Positions 1 to 11,700 of a DNA stretch of 64,000 nucleotides are shown here, piece by piece (position 1 is the stretch's first letter; each line of letters starts with the position of its first letter). Where the stretch lies: positions 6,510,001 through 6,574,000 of the forward strand of contig NC_015957.1 in assembly GCF_000147815.2 (NCBI RefSeq), given 5' to 3'. This DNA is from Streptomyces violaceusniger Tu 4113. Lineage in GTDB: Bacteria > Actinomycetota > Actinomycetes > Streptomycetales > Streptomycetaceae. The position numbers were made by a program, and so were the translations under genes. The notes under the pieces are model-generated. The model did no database searches. It saw nothing but the letters and a program-made list of their open reading frames with translations, and was not told the DNA's origin.

Positions 1-447
1 GGCACCCGCGCGCAGCGCGGCGCGGAGCCGGGTCGCGTCGTCGAGGGTGCGCAGGGTGTGCACCCCGTCCAGCCGCGGAAGGGGCAGCGTTCTGGGCGTG
101 GCCCCGGTGGCGATGACGACGCCGTCGGTGCGCAGGGTGCGGCCGCCGGTGAGGCGGATCTCCCCGGCGGCGGTGTCCAGTGCCTCGGCCCGGGCGCCGA
201 GCAGCCATTCGGCGTCGAGTTCGGCCTCCTCCTCGGGATCGGTCAGGGCGAGGCGGCCCGGTCCCTCGTCCGGGTCGCCGTCCCCGGTCAGGAACTCCTT
301 GGACAGCGGCGGGCGGTCGTAGGGGCGGTGGCGCTCCTCCCCGACGACGACCAGCCGCCCGTCGTATCCCAGGGAGCGCAGGCCCCGCGCCGCGTGCAGT
401 CCCGCGAGCGAGGCCCCGACCACCGTGACCGTGGTGAGCGTCGTCAT
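1..447 (-). CDS. Ferredoxin-NAD(P) reductase, FAD-dependent (partial, C-terminus off the window)
   Basis: The leftward reading frame opens with ATG at 447 and runs off the left edge, so only the first 149 residues are seen. The start MTTLTTVTVVGASLAG contains the GxSxAG dinucleotide-binding signature usual in rubredoxin/ferredoxin reductases of aromatic-dioxygenase and P450 systems, and VIATGATPR is the second conserved FAD-family motif. The ATG overlaps the stop of the Rieske ferredoxin gene (ATGA at 444-447), so the two are translationally coupled. The inferred job is passing electrons from NAD(P)H through that ferredoxin to an oxygenase, most likely the Rieske oxygenase at 5854. The family is clear; the physiological partner is inferred from neighbourhood. 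Confidence 0.85.
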   Translation of the reverse strand, partial: MTTLTTVTVVGASLAGLHAARGLRSLGYDGRLVVVGEERHRPYDRPPLSKEFLTGDGDPDEGPGRLALTDPEEEAELDAEWLLGARAEALDTAAGEIRLTGGRTLRTDGVVIATGATPRTLPLPRLDGVHTLRTLDDATRLRAALRAGA

Positions 448-806
448 GCCACGGCTTCTTCCGGTGCCGCGTGCACGGGCTCGCCGGTAACGGTGCGCAC
501 CGCGGGGTGGACATACAGCATTCCGTCCACGACCGTGACAGCGTGGGTCCGTACGGGCTTGCGGGCGGGCAGACAGGTCGGCTCGCCGGACCGCAGATCG
601 AACAGCGCGGCGTGCAGCGGGCATTCGACGTAGCAGCCTTCCAGCCACCCTTCGGAGAGGGAGGCGTCCTGGTGGCTGCAGGTGTCATCGATGGCGTAGA
701 ACGCTCCGTCGGTGTGGAACACCGCGATCGTCGCGGTGGCGTCGCCGGCCTCGACACGCAGCGACTCACCCTCCGGCAAGTCCTCGATACGGCAGACGGG
801 AATCAT
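444..806 (-). CDS. Rieske [2Fe-2S] ferredoxin
   Basis: A 120-residue soluble protein of the bifunctional-ferredoxin type. The cluster ligands are visible as CSHQDASL (Cys-x-His) and CPLHAALF (Cys-x2-His), and the length fits stand-alone Rieske ferredoxins. It starts at ATG 806 behind a purine-rich GGGGGG stretch and is followed directly by the ferredoxin reductase in ATGA overlap. Such pairs supply electrons to Rieske non-haem iron oxygenases, and one lies at 5854-7011 on the other side of the IclR gene. The pair is divergent from iclR across 151 bp. The oxygenase partner is inferred. Confidence 0.9.
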   Translation of the reverse strand: MIPVCRIEDLPEGESLRVEAGDATATIAVFHTDGAFYAIDDTCSHQDASLSEGWLEGCYVECPLHAALFDLRSGEPTCLPARKPVRTHAVTVVDGMLYVHPAVRTVTGEPVHAAPEEAVA

Positions 807-957
807 TGGCCCCCCTCACGTTGATCGGTATCATGCGTTGTGGATAGTGCACTGAAAAGCGCGATGCGCAACAGAATCCAGATCGGGAAGGCAGCCGTCA
901 AGAGTTCCCCGGACCGAGGGGCCCCACGCAGAGCCACCGGATGGTGAGATCAGAACC
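807..957. promoter_or_regulatory. Divergent promoter region between Rieske ferredoxin and iclR-type gene
   Basis: This 151-bp region must hold promoters for the leftward ferredoxin/reductase pair and the rightward IclR gene. One CGCAACA element lies at 867-873; two similar elements (1942-1948 and 1961-1967) lie ahead of the mycothiol dehydrogenase gene, so it may be part of an IclR operator. No convincing -10/-35 pair was picked out. Confidence 0.35.
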
Positions 958-1755
958 ATGACGAACACGACCGAGGATCGGGCCGAGGAAAAGCGGGGGG
1001 CCTCCGGGGCAGTGCAGTCGGTGGACAGGGCGGTGAGCGTCCTGGAGATCCTTGCCAGGCTCGGCGAGGCCGGAGTGACCGAGATCGCCGACGAGCTGGG
1101 GGTCCACAAGTCGACCGCCTTCCGGCTGCTCGGCGTTCTGGAGAACCGCGGACTCGTCGGGCAGGAACGCGACCGGGGGAAGTACTACCTGGGCGCCGGG
1201 GTGCTCAGACTCGCCGGCGCCGCCGCCATCCGCCTGGACATCTCGCAGGAGGGCGCCCCGGTGTGCCGGGCACTGGCCGACGAGACCGGTGAGACGGCCA
1301 ATATCGCCGTCCTGGACGGGGACGCGGCGGTCAACATCATGCAGGCGCGCGGCGCCGCGGCGGTGACCGCCTTCAACTGGCTGGGGCGGCGCACCGCGCT
1401 GCACGCGACCGCGAGCGGCAAGGTGCTGCTCGCACATCTGTCGGGCGAACGCCGGGAGCGGCTGGTGACGCGAAAGCTGCCGCGGTTCACCGAGCACACC
1501 ATCACCACCTCCGCCGAGCTGCGGCAGCAGCTCGAGACGGCGGCCGAGCGCGGCTACGCCTATTCATGCGAGGAGTTGGAGATCGGGCTGAACGCGGTGG
1601 CGGCTCCGGTGCGCGGCCACGACGGCGCGCTCATCGGGGCGATCGGCGTCTCGGGCCCGGCATACCGGATGGCGCAGAGCCGGCTGCCCGATCTGGCCGA
1701 GTACGCCGTGAAGACCGCCGAGGAGCTGTCCCGGCGGATGGGCTTCCCCGGCTGA
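958..1755 (+). CDS. IclR family transcriptional regulator
   Basis: A 265-residue protein with the usual IclR layout. An N-terminal winged helix-turn-helix (VTEIADELGVHKSTAFRLL, about residues 40-60) is followed by a C-terminal effector-binding domain that includes ATASGKVLLAHL and a late GAIGVSGPAYRM segment typical of the family. It is transcribed alone and ends in a strong terminator. It sits between the leftward ferredoxin pair and the rightward demethylation genes, so it is the obvious candidate regulator of both; the effector (betaine-type compound or a degradation product) is inferred. The ATG at 958 has only a weak Shine-Dalgarno (gagatc). Confidence 0.93.
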   Translation: MTNTTEDRAEEKRGASGAVQSVDRAVSVLEILARLGEAGVTEIADELGVHKSTAFRLLGVLENRGLVGQERDRGKYYLGAGVLRLAGAAAIRLDISQEGAPVCRALADETGETANIAVLDGDAAVNIMQARGAAAVTAFNWLGRRTALHATASGKVLLAHLSGERRERLVTRKLPRFTEHTITTSAELRQQLETAAERGYAYSCEELEIGLNAVAAPVRGHDGALIGAIGVSGPAYRMAQSRLPDLAEYAVKTAEELSRRMGFPG

Positions 1756-1780
1756 GCCGCCACATCACCCCACCCACCCG

Positions 1781-1812
1781 ACGAGGGGGCCGGACGACTC
1801 CGGCCCCCTCGT
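1781..1812 (+). terminator. Intrinsic terminator-like hairpin after the IclR gene
   Basis: Perfect 14-bp inverted repeat (arms 1781-1794 and 1799-1812) with a 4-nt loop, 25 bp past the IclR stop. There is no U-tract, as is common in Streptomyces. Confidence 0.8.
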
Positions 1813-1941
1813 CGCGTCTGTGGCCAGGGGCGCCGAGGAGCGTGTGACCGACGCGAAACCCCCAGTCAGCGCCGGTTTACAGGCGGTTTTCGCGAACCCC
1901 TTGACCGCACGGGGCGGCGACTTTCAGGATGTCTCTCATCG

Positions 1942-1967
1942 CGCAACATGCCGCGCTATACGCAACT
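1942..1967 (+). promoter_or_regulatory. Direct CGCAAC repeats, possible IclR operator
   Basis: CGCAACA (1942-1948) and CGCAACT (1961-1967) are repeated 19 bp apart, about 115 bp upstream of the mycothiol dehydrogenase start. The same core occurs in the iclR promoter region at 867-873. The rest of the 1756-2079 gap shows only the terminator and a good Shine-Dalgarno (GAGGAG) before 2080. Confidence 0.3.
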
Positions 1968-2079
1968 GGGTGGTAACCGACGACCGTTGAAACGGCCTCG
2001 GCCTCACCCTCCATCGAGGCAGTCATGCCAGCTCCCGTGCACCGGTCCCTGCGATCGCAGGAGAACAGAGGAGTGAGCC

Positions 2080-5660
<3,581 letters not shown>

Positions 5661-5732
5661 CGCGAGCGCGTGCCGAGAGCGCGTGCCGCGAGCGTCCGCG
5701 AGCGCGGGAATCGACCGCTTGGAGGACCCCTG

Positions 5733-5843
5733 ATGGCCCCCACTCACGCTGTGATCGTCCCGGGCCCCGGCGGCATGGGCCGTGCCGCCGCCCACCCCCT
5801 CGAACTCTTCGCCCCCCGACGGCTGTTCGCCGCGCCCGCCTGA
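5733..5843 (+). CDS. Possible 36-residue small protein or remnant
   Basis: An ATG at 5733 has GGAGG at 5721-5725, a good spacing, and opens a 36-codon frame starting MAPTHAVIVPGPGGMGRAAA and ending at TGA 5843, 10 bp before the next ATG. The first half resembles a nucleotide-binding glycine-rich loop, so it may be the stub of a decayed dehydrogenase, a leader peptide, or chance. The preceding 60 bp contain imperfect repeats of cgagcgcgtgccg. Confidence 0.25.
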   Translation: MAPTHAVIVPGPGGMGRAAAHPLELFAPRRLFAAPA

Positions 5844-5853
5844 GGAGAACCCC

Positions 5854-7011
5854 ATGACTGTGGCTCCCGAGTCCCCCGCCGCCACGACCCCCAGTCTGCT
5901 CGCCACTCTCCCCGGCCACTGGTACACCGCTCCCGGGATCTTCCGGCGGGAGCAGGAGCACCTGTTCGAGGCCATGTGGTTCTGCGCGGTGCGCGGGGCC
6001 GATGTGGACCGGCCGGGTGCGTTCCGCACCGTGCAGGTCGGCCGGGAGAGCGTGCTGATCACCCGCAACCGACAGGGTGAGCTGCGGGCGTTCCTCAACA
6101 TCTGCCGTCACCGCGGCGCCCGGCTGTGCACCGAGGAGTCCGGGACGGTGCGGCGCTCGCTGCAGTGCCCGTACCACGCCTGGACCTACGATCTGGACGG
6201 CAGGCTCACCGCCGCCCCCAACCTTCAGAAGATGCCCGATATCGACCGGGTCGAGCGCGGACTGGTGCCGGTGCGGCTTCGCGAATGGCTCGGCTATGTC
6301 TGGGTCTGCCTGGCCGAGGATCCACCATCGTTCGAGGAGACGGTCGTCGGGGCGGTGGCCGACCGGCTCGGCGACGCGGCATCCGTGGAGCGCTACGGCG
6401 TGGCGGGGCTGGCGCTGGGCCGCCGGATCTCCTATGACGTCCGGGCCAACTGGAAGCTGATCGTCGAGAACTTCATGGAGTGCTACCACTGCGCGACGAT
6501 CCATCCCGAACTCACCGAGGTGCTGCCGGAGTTCGCCGACGGCCTCGCGGCGCAGTATTTCGTCGGGCACGGCGCCGAGTTCGCCGAGGAGGCCCAGGGG
6601 TTCACGGTGGACGGCAGCGAAGGGTTCCGCCGCATCGCAGGGATCGCCGAGGAACAGGACCGCCGCTACTACGCGATCACGGTACGGCCGCAGGTCTTCC
6701 TCAACCTGGTCCCCGACCACGTGATCATGCACCGGATGTTTCCGCTCGCCCCCGATCGCACACTGGTCGAATGCGACTGGCTCTACGCACCCGAGGTGGT
6801 GGCGTCCGAGCGGGATCTGTCGAAGTCGGTGGAGCTGTTCCACCGGGTCAACGCCCAGGACTTCGACGCCTGTGAGCGCACCCAGCCCGCCATGGACTCC
6901 CGCGCCTACCGCGACGGCGGGGTACTCGTCCCCAGCGAACACCACATCGGCGCCTTTCATCGATGGGTGACCGACCATGTCCCGACCCCCGACGCGGAGG
7001 AATGCCCGTGA
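5854..7011 (+). CDS. Rieske non-haem iron oxygenase, alpha subunit (glycine betaine/stachydrine demethylase type)
   Basis: A 385-residue protein that starts at ATG 5854, after TGAGGAG in the overlapping stop of the small frame. Rieske cluster ligands are C84/H86 (CRHRGARLC) and C105/H108 (CPYHAWTY). The mononuclear iron site shows as NFMECYHCATIH, with H212 and H217. The NFxEcYHC pattern is characteristic of the GbcA-like branch that demethylates quaternary amines, rather than aromatic dioxygenases. The inferred reaction is oxidative N-demethylation releasing formaldehyde, using electrons from the ferredoxin/reductase pair at the left end. It overlaps the aldehyde dehydrogenase start (GTGA). 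Confidence 0.88.
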   Translation: MTVAPESPAATTPSLLATLPGHWYTAPGIFRREQEHLFEAMWFCAVRGADVDRPGAFRTVQVGRESVLITRNRQGELRAFLNICRHRGARLCTEESGTVRRSLQCPYHAWTYDLDGRLTAAPNLQKMPDIDRVERGLVPVRLREWLGYVWVCLAEDPPSFEETVVGAVADRLGDAASVERYGVAGLALGRRISYDVRANWKLIVENFMECYHCATIHPELTEVLPEFADGLAAQYFVGHGAEFAEEAQGFTVDGSEGFRRIAGIAEEQDRRYYAITVRPQVFLNLVPDHVIMHRMFPLAPDRTLVECDWLYAPEVVASERDLSKSVELFHRVNAQDFDACERTQPAMDSRAYRDGGVLVPSEHHIGAFHRWVTDHVPTPDAEECP

Positions 7012-8474
7012 CGGACCTCTTCATCGGTGGCCAGTGGACCGAAGCGATCGACGAACGCACCCGTGAGATCCGCTGCCCCGCCGACGGATCGCTGGTGGCG
7101 GTCGTCGACGAGGGCGGCGGCAAGGACGCGGCCGAGGCGGTGGCCGCCGCCCGGCAGGCGTTCGACCAGGGGCCCTGGCCCCGAACCCCGGTCGGGGCGC
7201 GCGGCGATCTGCTGCTGCGCGTCGCCGGTCTGGTGGAGCGCGACAAGGCCGGGCTCGCCCGGGCTGAATCGCTGGACACCGGGAAGCGACTGGCCGAGAG
7301 CGAGCTGGACATCGACGGTGTGGTGGCGTGCTTCCGCTACTACGGAGAGCTCGTGCGCACCGAGGCGGACCGGGTCGTGGACACCGGCACCGAGCACACC
7401 GTCAGCCGGGTGGTCTATGAACCGGTCGGGGTCTGCGCGCTGATCACCCCGTGGAACTATCCGCTGCTGCAGACCTCGTGGAAGGTCGCCCCCGCGCTCG
7501 CCGCGGGCAACACCTTCGTACTGAAGCCCAGTGAGCTGACCCCCAGCACGGCGATCGCCCTGATGCGGCTGCTGGCGGAGGCCGGGCTGCCGGGCGGGGT
7601 GGCCAATCTGGTGCTCGGCCCGGGCGCCGAGGCCGGGGCCCCGCTCACCGACAACCCCGATGTGGACATGGTGTCCTTCACCGGGGGCCTGCGCACCGGG
7701 CGCCGGATCATGGCCGCCGCCTCGGGCACGGTCAAGCGGACCTCGCTGGAACTGGGCGGCAAGAACCCCAATATCGTCTTCGCCGACGCGGACTTCGAAA
7801 CCGCCGTGGACTACGCGCTCACCGCGGTCTTCCTCCACTCCGGGCAGGTCTGCTCGGCCGGGGCCCGGCTGTTGGTGGAGGACCCCGTGCACGACGCCTT
7901 CGTCGAGGAGGTCGTGCGCCGCGCCCGCGGGATCCGGCTGGGCGGGCCGTTCGACGAGCGGGCCCAGACCGGCCCGCTGATCTCCGCCGCGCACCGGGCC
8001 AAGGTCGAGGCGTATGTGGCGACGGGGCTCGCGGAGGGCGCCCGGCTGCGCTGCGGCGGCGGCCGCCCCGACGATCCGGCCCTGGCCGACGGCTACTACT
8101 TTCTGCCGACCGTCCTCGACCGCTGCCACAACGGTATGTCGGTACTGGCCGACGAGTCCTTCGGGCCGGTGCTCACGGTGGAACGTTTCGTCGGCGAGGA
8201 CGAGGCGGTACGGCTGGCCAACGACACCGTGTACGGGCTCGCCGGGGCCGTATGGTCCGGCGACGAGGGGCGGGCGCAGCGGGTGGCCTCCCTGCTGCGG
8301 CTGGGCACCGTATGGATCAACGACTACCACCCCTATCTGCCGCAGGCGGAGTGGGGCGGGTTCAAACAGTCGGGGAGCGGACGGGAGTTGGGGCCCTGCG
8401 GGCTCGCGGAGTACCGGGAGGCCAAGCACATCTGGCGCAATACGCGGCCGCGTCCGCAGGGCTGGTTCGCCTGA
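7008..8474 (+). CDS. NAD(P)-dependent aldehyde dehydrogenase (betaine aldehyde dehydrogenase type)
   Basis: Using the GTG at 7008, which overlaps the previous stop and lies 7 nt after CGGAGG, this is 488 residues; an in-frame ATG at 7002 sits too close to that Shine-Dalgarno. Class hallmarks are present: ITPWNYPLLQTSWKVAPALAAG, the general base Glu in LELGGKNPN, the nucleophile Cys in HSGQVCSAG, and WINDYHPYLPQAEWGGFKQSG near the end, which is typical of betaine and related aminoaldehyde dehydrogenases. It ends the demethylation operon. Oxidation of betaine aldehyde to glycine betaine would feed the Rieske enzyme; other aminoaldehydes are possible substrates. Confidence 0.88.
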   Translation: MTDLFIGGQWTEAIDERTREIRCPADGSLVAVVDEGGGKDAAEAVAAARQAFDQGPWPRTPVGARGDLLLRVAGLVERDKAGLARAESLDTGKRLAESELDIDGVVACFRYYGELVRTEADRVVDTGTEHTVSRVVYEPVGVCALITPWNYPLLQTSWKVAPALAAGNTFVLKPSELTPSTAIALMRLLAEAGLPGGVANLVLGPGAEAGAPLTDNPDVDMVSFTGGLRTGRRIMAAASGTVKRTSLELGGKNPNIVFADADFETAVDYALTAVFLHSGQVCSAGARLLVEDPVHDAFVEEVVRRARGIRLGGPFDERAQTGPLISAAHRAKVEAYVATGLAEGARLRCGGGRPDDPALADGYYFLPTVLDRCHNGMSVLADESFGPVLTVERFVGEDEAVRLANDTVYGLAGAVWSGDEGRAQRVASLLRLGTVWINDYHPYLPQAEWGGFKQSGSGRELGPCGLAEYREAKHIWRNTRPRPQGWFA

Positions 8475-8488
8475 CGGGGCATCCGCCC

Positions 8489-8577
8489 GGGCCCGGGGCG
8501 GCACGGCGAGACGGCTGCACGACGAGGCGGCGGCACGACGAGGCGGCGGCACGGCGAGGCGGCGGCACGGCGAGGGC
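8489..8577 (+). repeat. 16-bp tandem repeat
   Basis: About five head-to-tail copies of a 16-bp unit close to gacgaggcggcggcac. Two are identical (8521-8536, 8537-8552), one has a single change (8553-8568), two are diverged upstream and one is partial. It is non-coding and lies just after the aldehyde dehydrogenase stop. Confidence 0.8.
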
Positions 8578-8624
8578 CGCGCTGCGCCATTCGGGTGAGC
8601 TCCGGTCAAGGACATTGCCCGCAC

Positions 8625-8665
8625 CCCACCGGAATGGGTTACTGAATCCGTCCGATTCCGGTGGG
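8625..8665 (+). terminator. Inverted repeat, likely operon terminator
   Basis: Perfect 11-bp arms (8625-8635 and 8655-8665) around a 19-nt loop, between the aldehyde dehydrogenase stop and the giant repeat gene. The right arm contains a GTG (8661) in frame with the giant gene, which argues for the later ATG at 8718 as its start. Confidence 0.55.
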
Positions 8666-8717
8666 CTGCCCATCCTTTCCGGTGGAGTGGAAGACGCCTT
8701 GCCAGATCGGAGCCGTC

Positions 8718-11700
8718 ATGCCCTGTCGCCCGCATGGACTCATCCTTGTCACCGATCCCGGTGAGAACTGCATCGCCGTGGTCGACCCTGAGTCCCGCAG
8801 GCTCGTCCCGACGCTCAGCGCACCGATCCCGCTCCCGGCGCGGTGCATGCCCGACCGCCTGGTGGTGCACACCGCGCTCGACGGCCTCGACGCGCTGGCG
8901 GCCTTCCACCGCGGCACCCTGCTGGACACCCTCCCCGGCGGCCCGGACGCCCCGGCACTTACCGGGGTGGGGCCGGGTGAGTGGCCCGGCATCGAAATCG
9001 CCCGTTCCCTGGGCACGTTCGAAATCTTTAACCAGTTCTCCGGGATCTTTCCCGACCAGGGCCCCTACAGCGGCGGGACCTTGGTGACCATCATCGGCAG
9101 CCACTTCTCGGGCGCCACCGCCGTGTTCTTCGGCTCCCGCCGGGCGGCGACCTTCTCCGTTCTCGACGACCAGACCATCATCGCGGTGACCCCCTCGGGG
9201 ACCGGAGCGGTCCCGGTCAAGGTCACCACTCCGGGCGGTACGGCCCCCATCGGCTACTTCTACTACGTCGCCTGGCCCACCCTGACCGGGCTCCTGCCCA
9301 TCGCCGGCCCGATCGGCGGGGGCAATATCGTCGAGCTCACCGGCGTCAATCTGAGCACCGCGCGGCTGGTGCGTTTCGGCACTGCCATCGCCTCCCCCAC
9401 GGCCGTCTCCGACCAGCATCTGCTCGTGACCGCTCCCCCGGCCTCGGGGCCCGGCACCGTCTCGCTGTACGTCATCAGCGTGGGCGGAGTGAGCAACCGG
9501 CTGCTCTACACCTACGCGCCCGTGCCGGTCGTCACCGATGTCAGCCCGTCCACCGGGTCGGTCGCGGGCGGCGAGACCATCGTCCTGACGGGCACCGGGC
9601 TCACCTTTGTCACCGGCGTCACCATCGGCGGAGTCCCCGCGGCGTCCTTCGAGTCGTACTCCGACACCCTGCTCGCCGTGGTGACGCCCCCGGGCGTCCC
9701 CGGCCCCGCCGACATCACCGTCACCACCGCCGGGGGCAGTGTGACGGTGCCGGGCGGCTTCACCTACACGGCGTCGACCACGACGGCGGTCACCTCCGTG
9801 CCCGATCCCTCCATCGTCGGCCAGCCGGTGACCCTCACCGCCGTGGTGACGGGCATCCCGCCCACGGCGGGCACCCCCACCGGCACCGTCACCGTCGACT
9901 TCGGCGACGGCAGCCCGAGTGTGAACGTGTCCCTCACCGGTGGCACGGCCACCGTCAGCCATGTCTACGCCGCGCCGTCGGTCACTCAGTACGCCGTCAC
10001 CGCCGAGTACAGCGGCGATCCGTACTTCACGCCCTCCGCCGGGACGGACACCCAGACCGTCGAGGCGGCGGCGACCACCACCACGGTGGTCTCCACCCCC
10101 GATCCGTCCGTGCCCGGACAGTCCGTCACCTTCGTGGCCCAGGTGGCCCCCGCGCCGCCGGGGGCCGGTGCGCCGACCGGGACGGTGACGTTCGACTTCG
10201 GCGACGGCACCCAGACCGTCACCCTCCCGCTGGCGAACGGGGCGGCGACGGTGGCCCATGCCTACCCGGACGTCGCCGGGAGCCCGTACGCGGTCACCGC
10301 CACCTACAACGGCGACACGAACTTCACCTCCTCCGTGGGAACCGACAGCCATACCGTCGAGCAGGCCGGGACGGCCACCTCCGTGACCTCCGCGCCGGAC
10401 CCCTCGGCGGTGGGCGAGCCGGTCACCGTCACCGCCACGGTCACGGCGATCTCCCCGGGAGCGGGAACACCGACGGGCACCGTCACCCTCGACTTCGGCG
10501 ACGGCACCCCACCCGTGACGCCACCCCTCACCGGCGGCACGGTGACCGCCACCCACACCTACACCGGCGCCACCGGCAGCCCGTACAGCATCACCGCCGC
10601 CTACAGCGGCGACAGCAACTTCTCGCCCTCCACGGCGACCGACCGTCAGTCGGTGGGGCAGGCCTCGACCACGACCGCCGTGGCCTCCGCCCCCGACCCC
10701 TCGGCGGCGGGCGAGCCGGCCACCGTCACCGCCACGGTCACGGCGATCTCCCCGGGGGCGGGAACACCGACGGGCACCGTCACCCTCGACTTCGGCGACG
10801 GCACCCCACCCGTCACCGCGCCCGTGTCCGGGGGCCAGGCGACGGCCACGCACACCTACACCTCCGCCGCGGGCAGTCCGTACCCCATCTCCGCCACCTA
10901 CAGCGGGGACGCGGACTTCCGGACGTCTCTCGGCACCGACTCGCAGACCGTCCAGCCGGCCGCCACCGCGACGGCCGTGACCACCGCGCCCGACCCCTCG
11001 ACGGTGGGCGATCCGGTGACCTTCACCGCCACGGTCACGGCCGTTCCGCCCGGCGCGGGCGCCCCCACCGGCACGGTCACCTTCGCCCCCGGGGACGGCA
11101 CCCCGCCCATCACCGCGACCCTCATCGGCGCCACGGCCACCGCCACCTACGCCTACACCGACACCGCCGGCAGCCCGTACACGGCCACCGCCACCTACAA
11201 CGGCGACATCGACTTCACCGCCTCCAGCGGCACCGACACCCAGACCGTCGAACCGGCCGCCACCGCCACCGCCATCGCCTCGGTGCCCGCCCCCTCCACC
11301 GTGGGCCAGGCGACGACGTTCGTCGCGAAGATCACCCCCGGGACTCCGGCGGCCGGTTCGCCGACGGGCACGGTGACGTTCGAGTTCAGCGACAACACCC
11401 CACCCGTCACGGCGCCCGTCACCGGCGGCACGGCCACGGTCGTCCACACCAACCCGGAGACGGCGACGCCGTACACGGTCGCCGCCACCTACAGCGGCGA
11501 CCAGAACTTCCAACCGTCCTCGGCGGCGGGCACCCATCAGGTCGTCCAGGCCGTATCGACCACGGTGGTGACCGACTCGCCGTCCCCCTCGGTGACCGGC
11601 GAGCCGGTGACCTTCACCGCGACCGTCTCGGCCGCCCCACCCGCCTCCGGCACCCCGACCGGCACGGTCGCCTTCGACTTCGGCGACGGCACCGCGCCCG

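Noticed and set aside
8661..8717. GTG at 8661 as start of the giant protein
   Set aside because: It lies inside the right arm of a terminator-like hairpin and lacks a ribosome site; the ATG at 8718 has GGAG at a good spacing.
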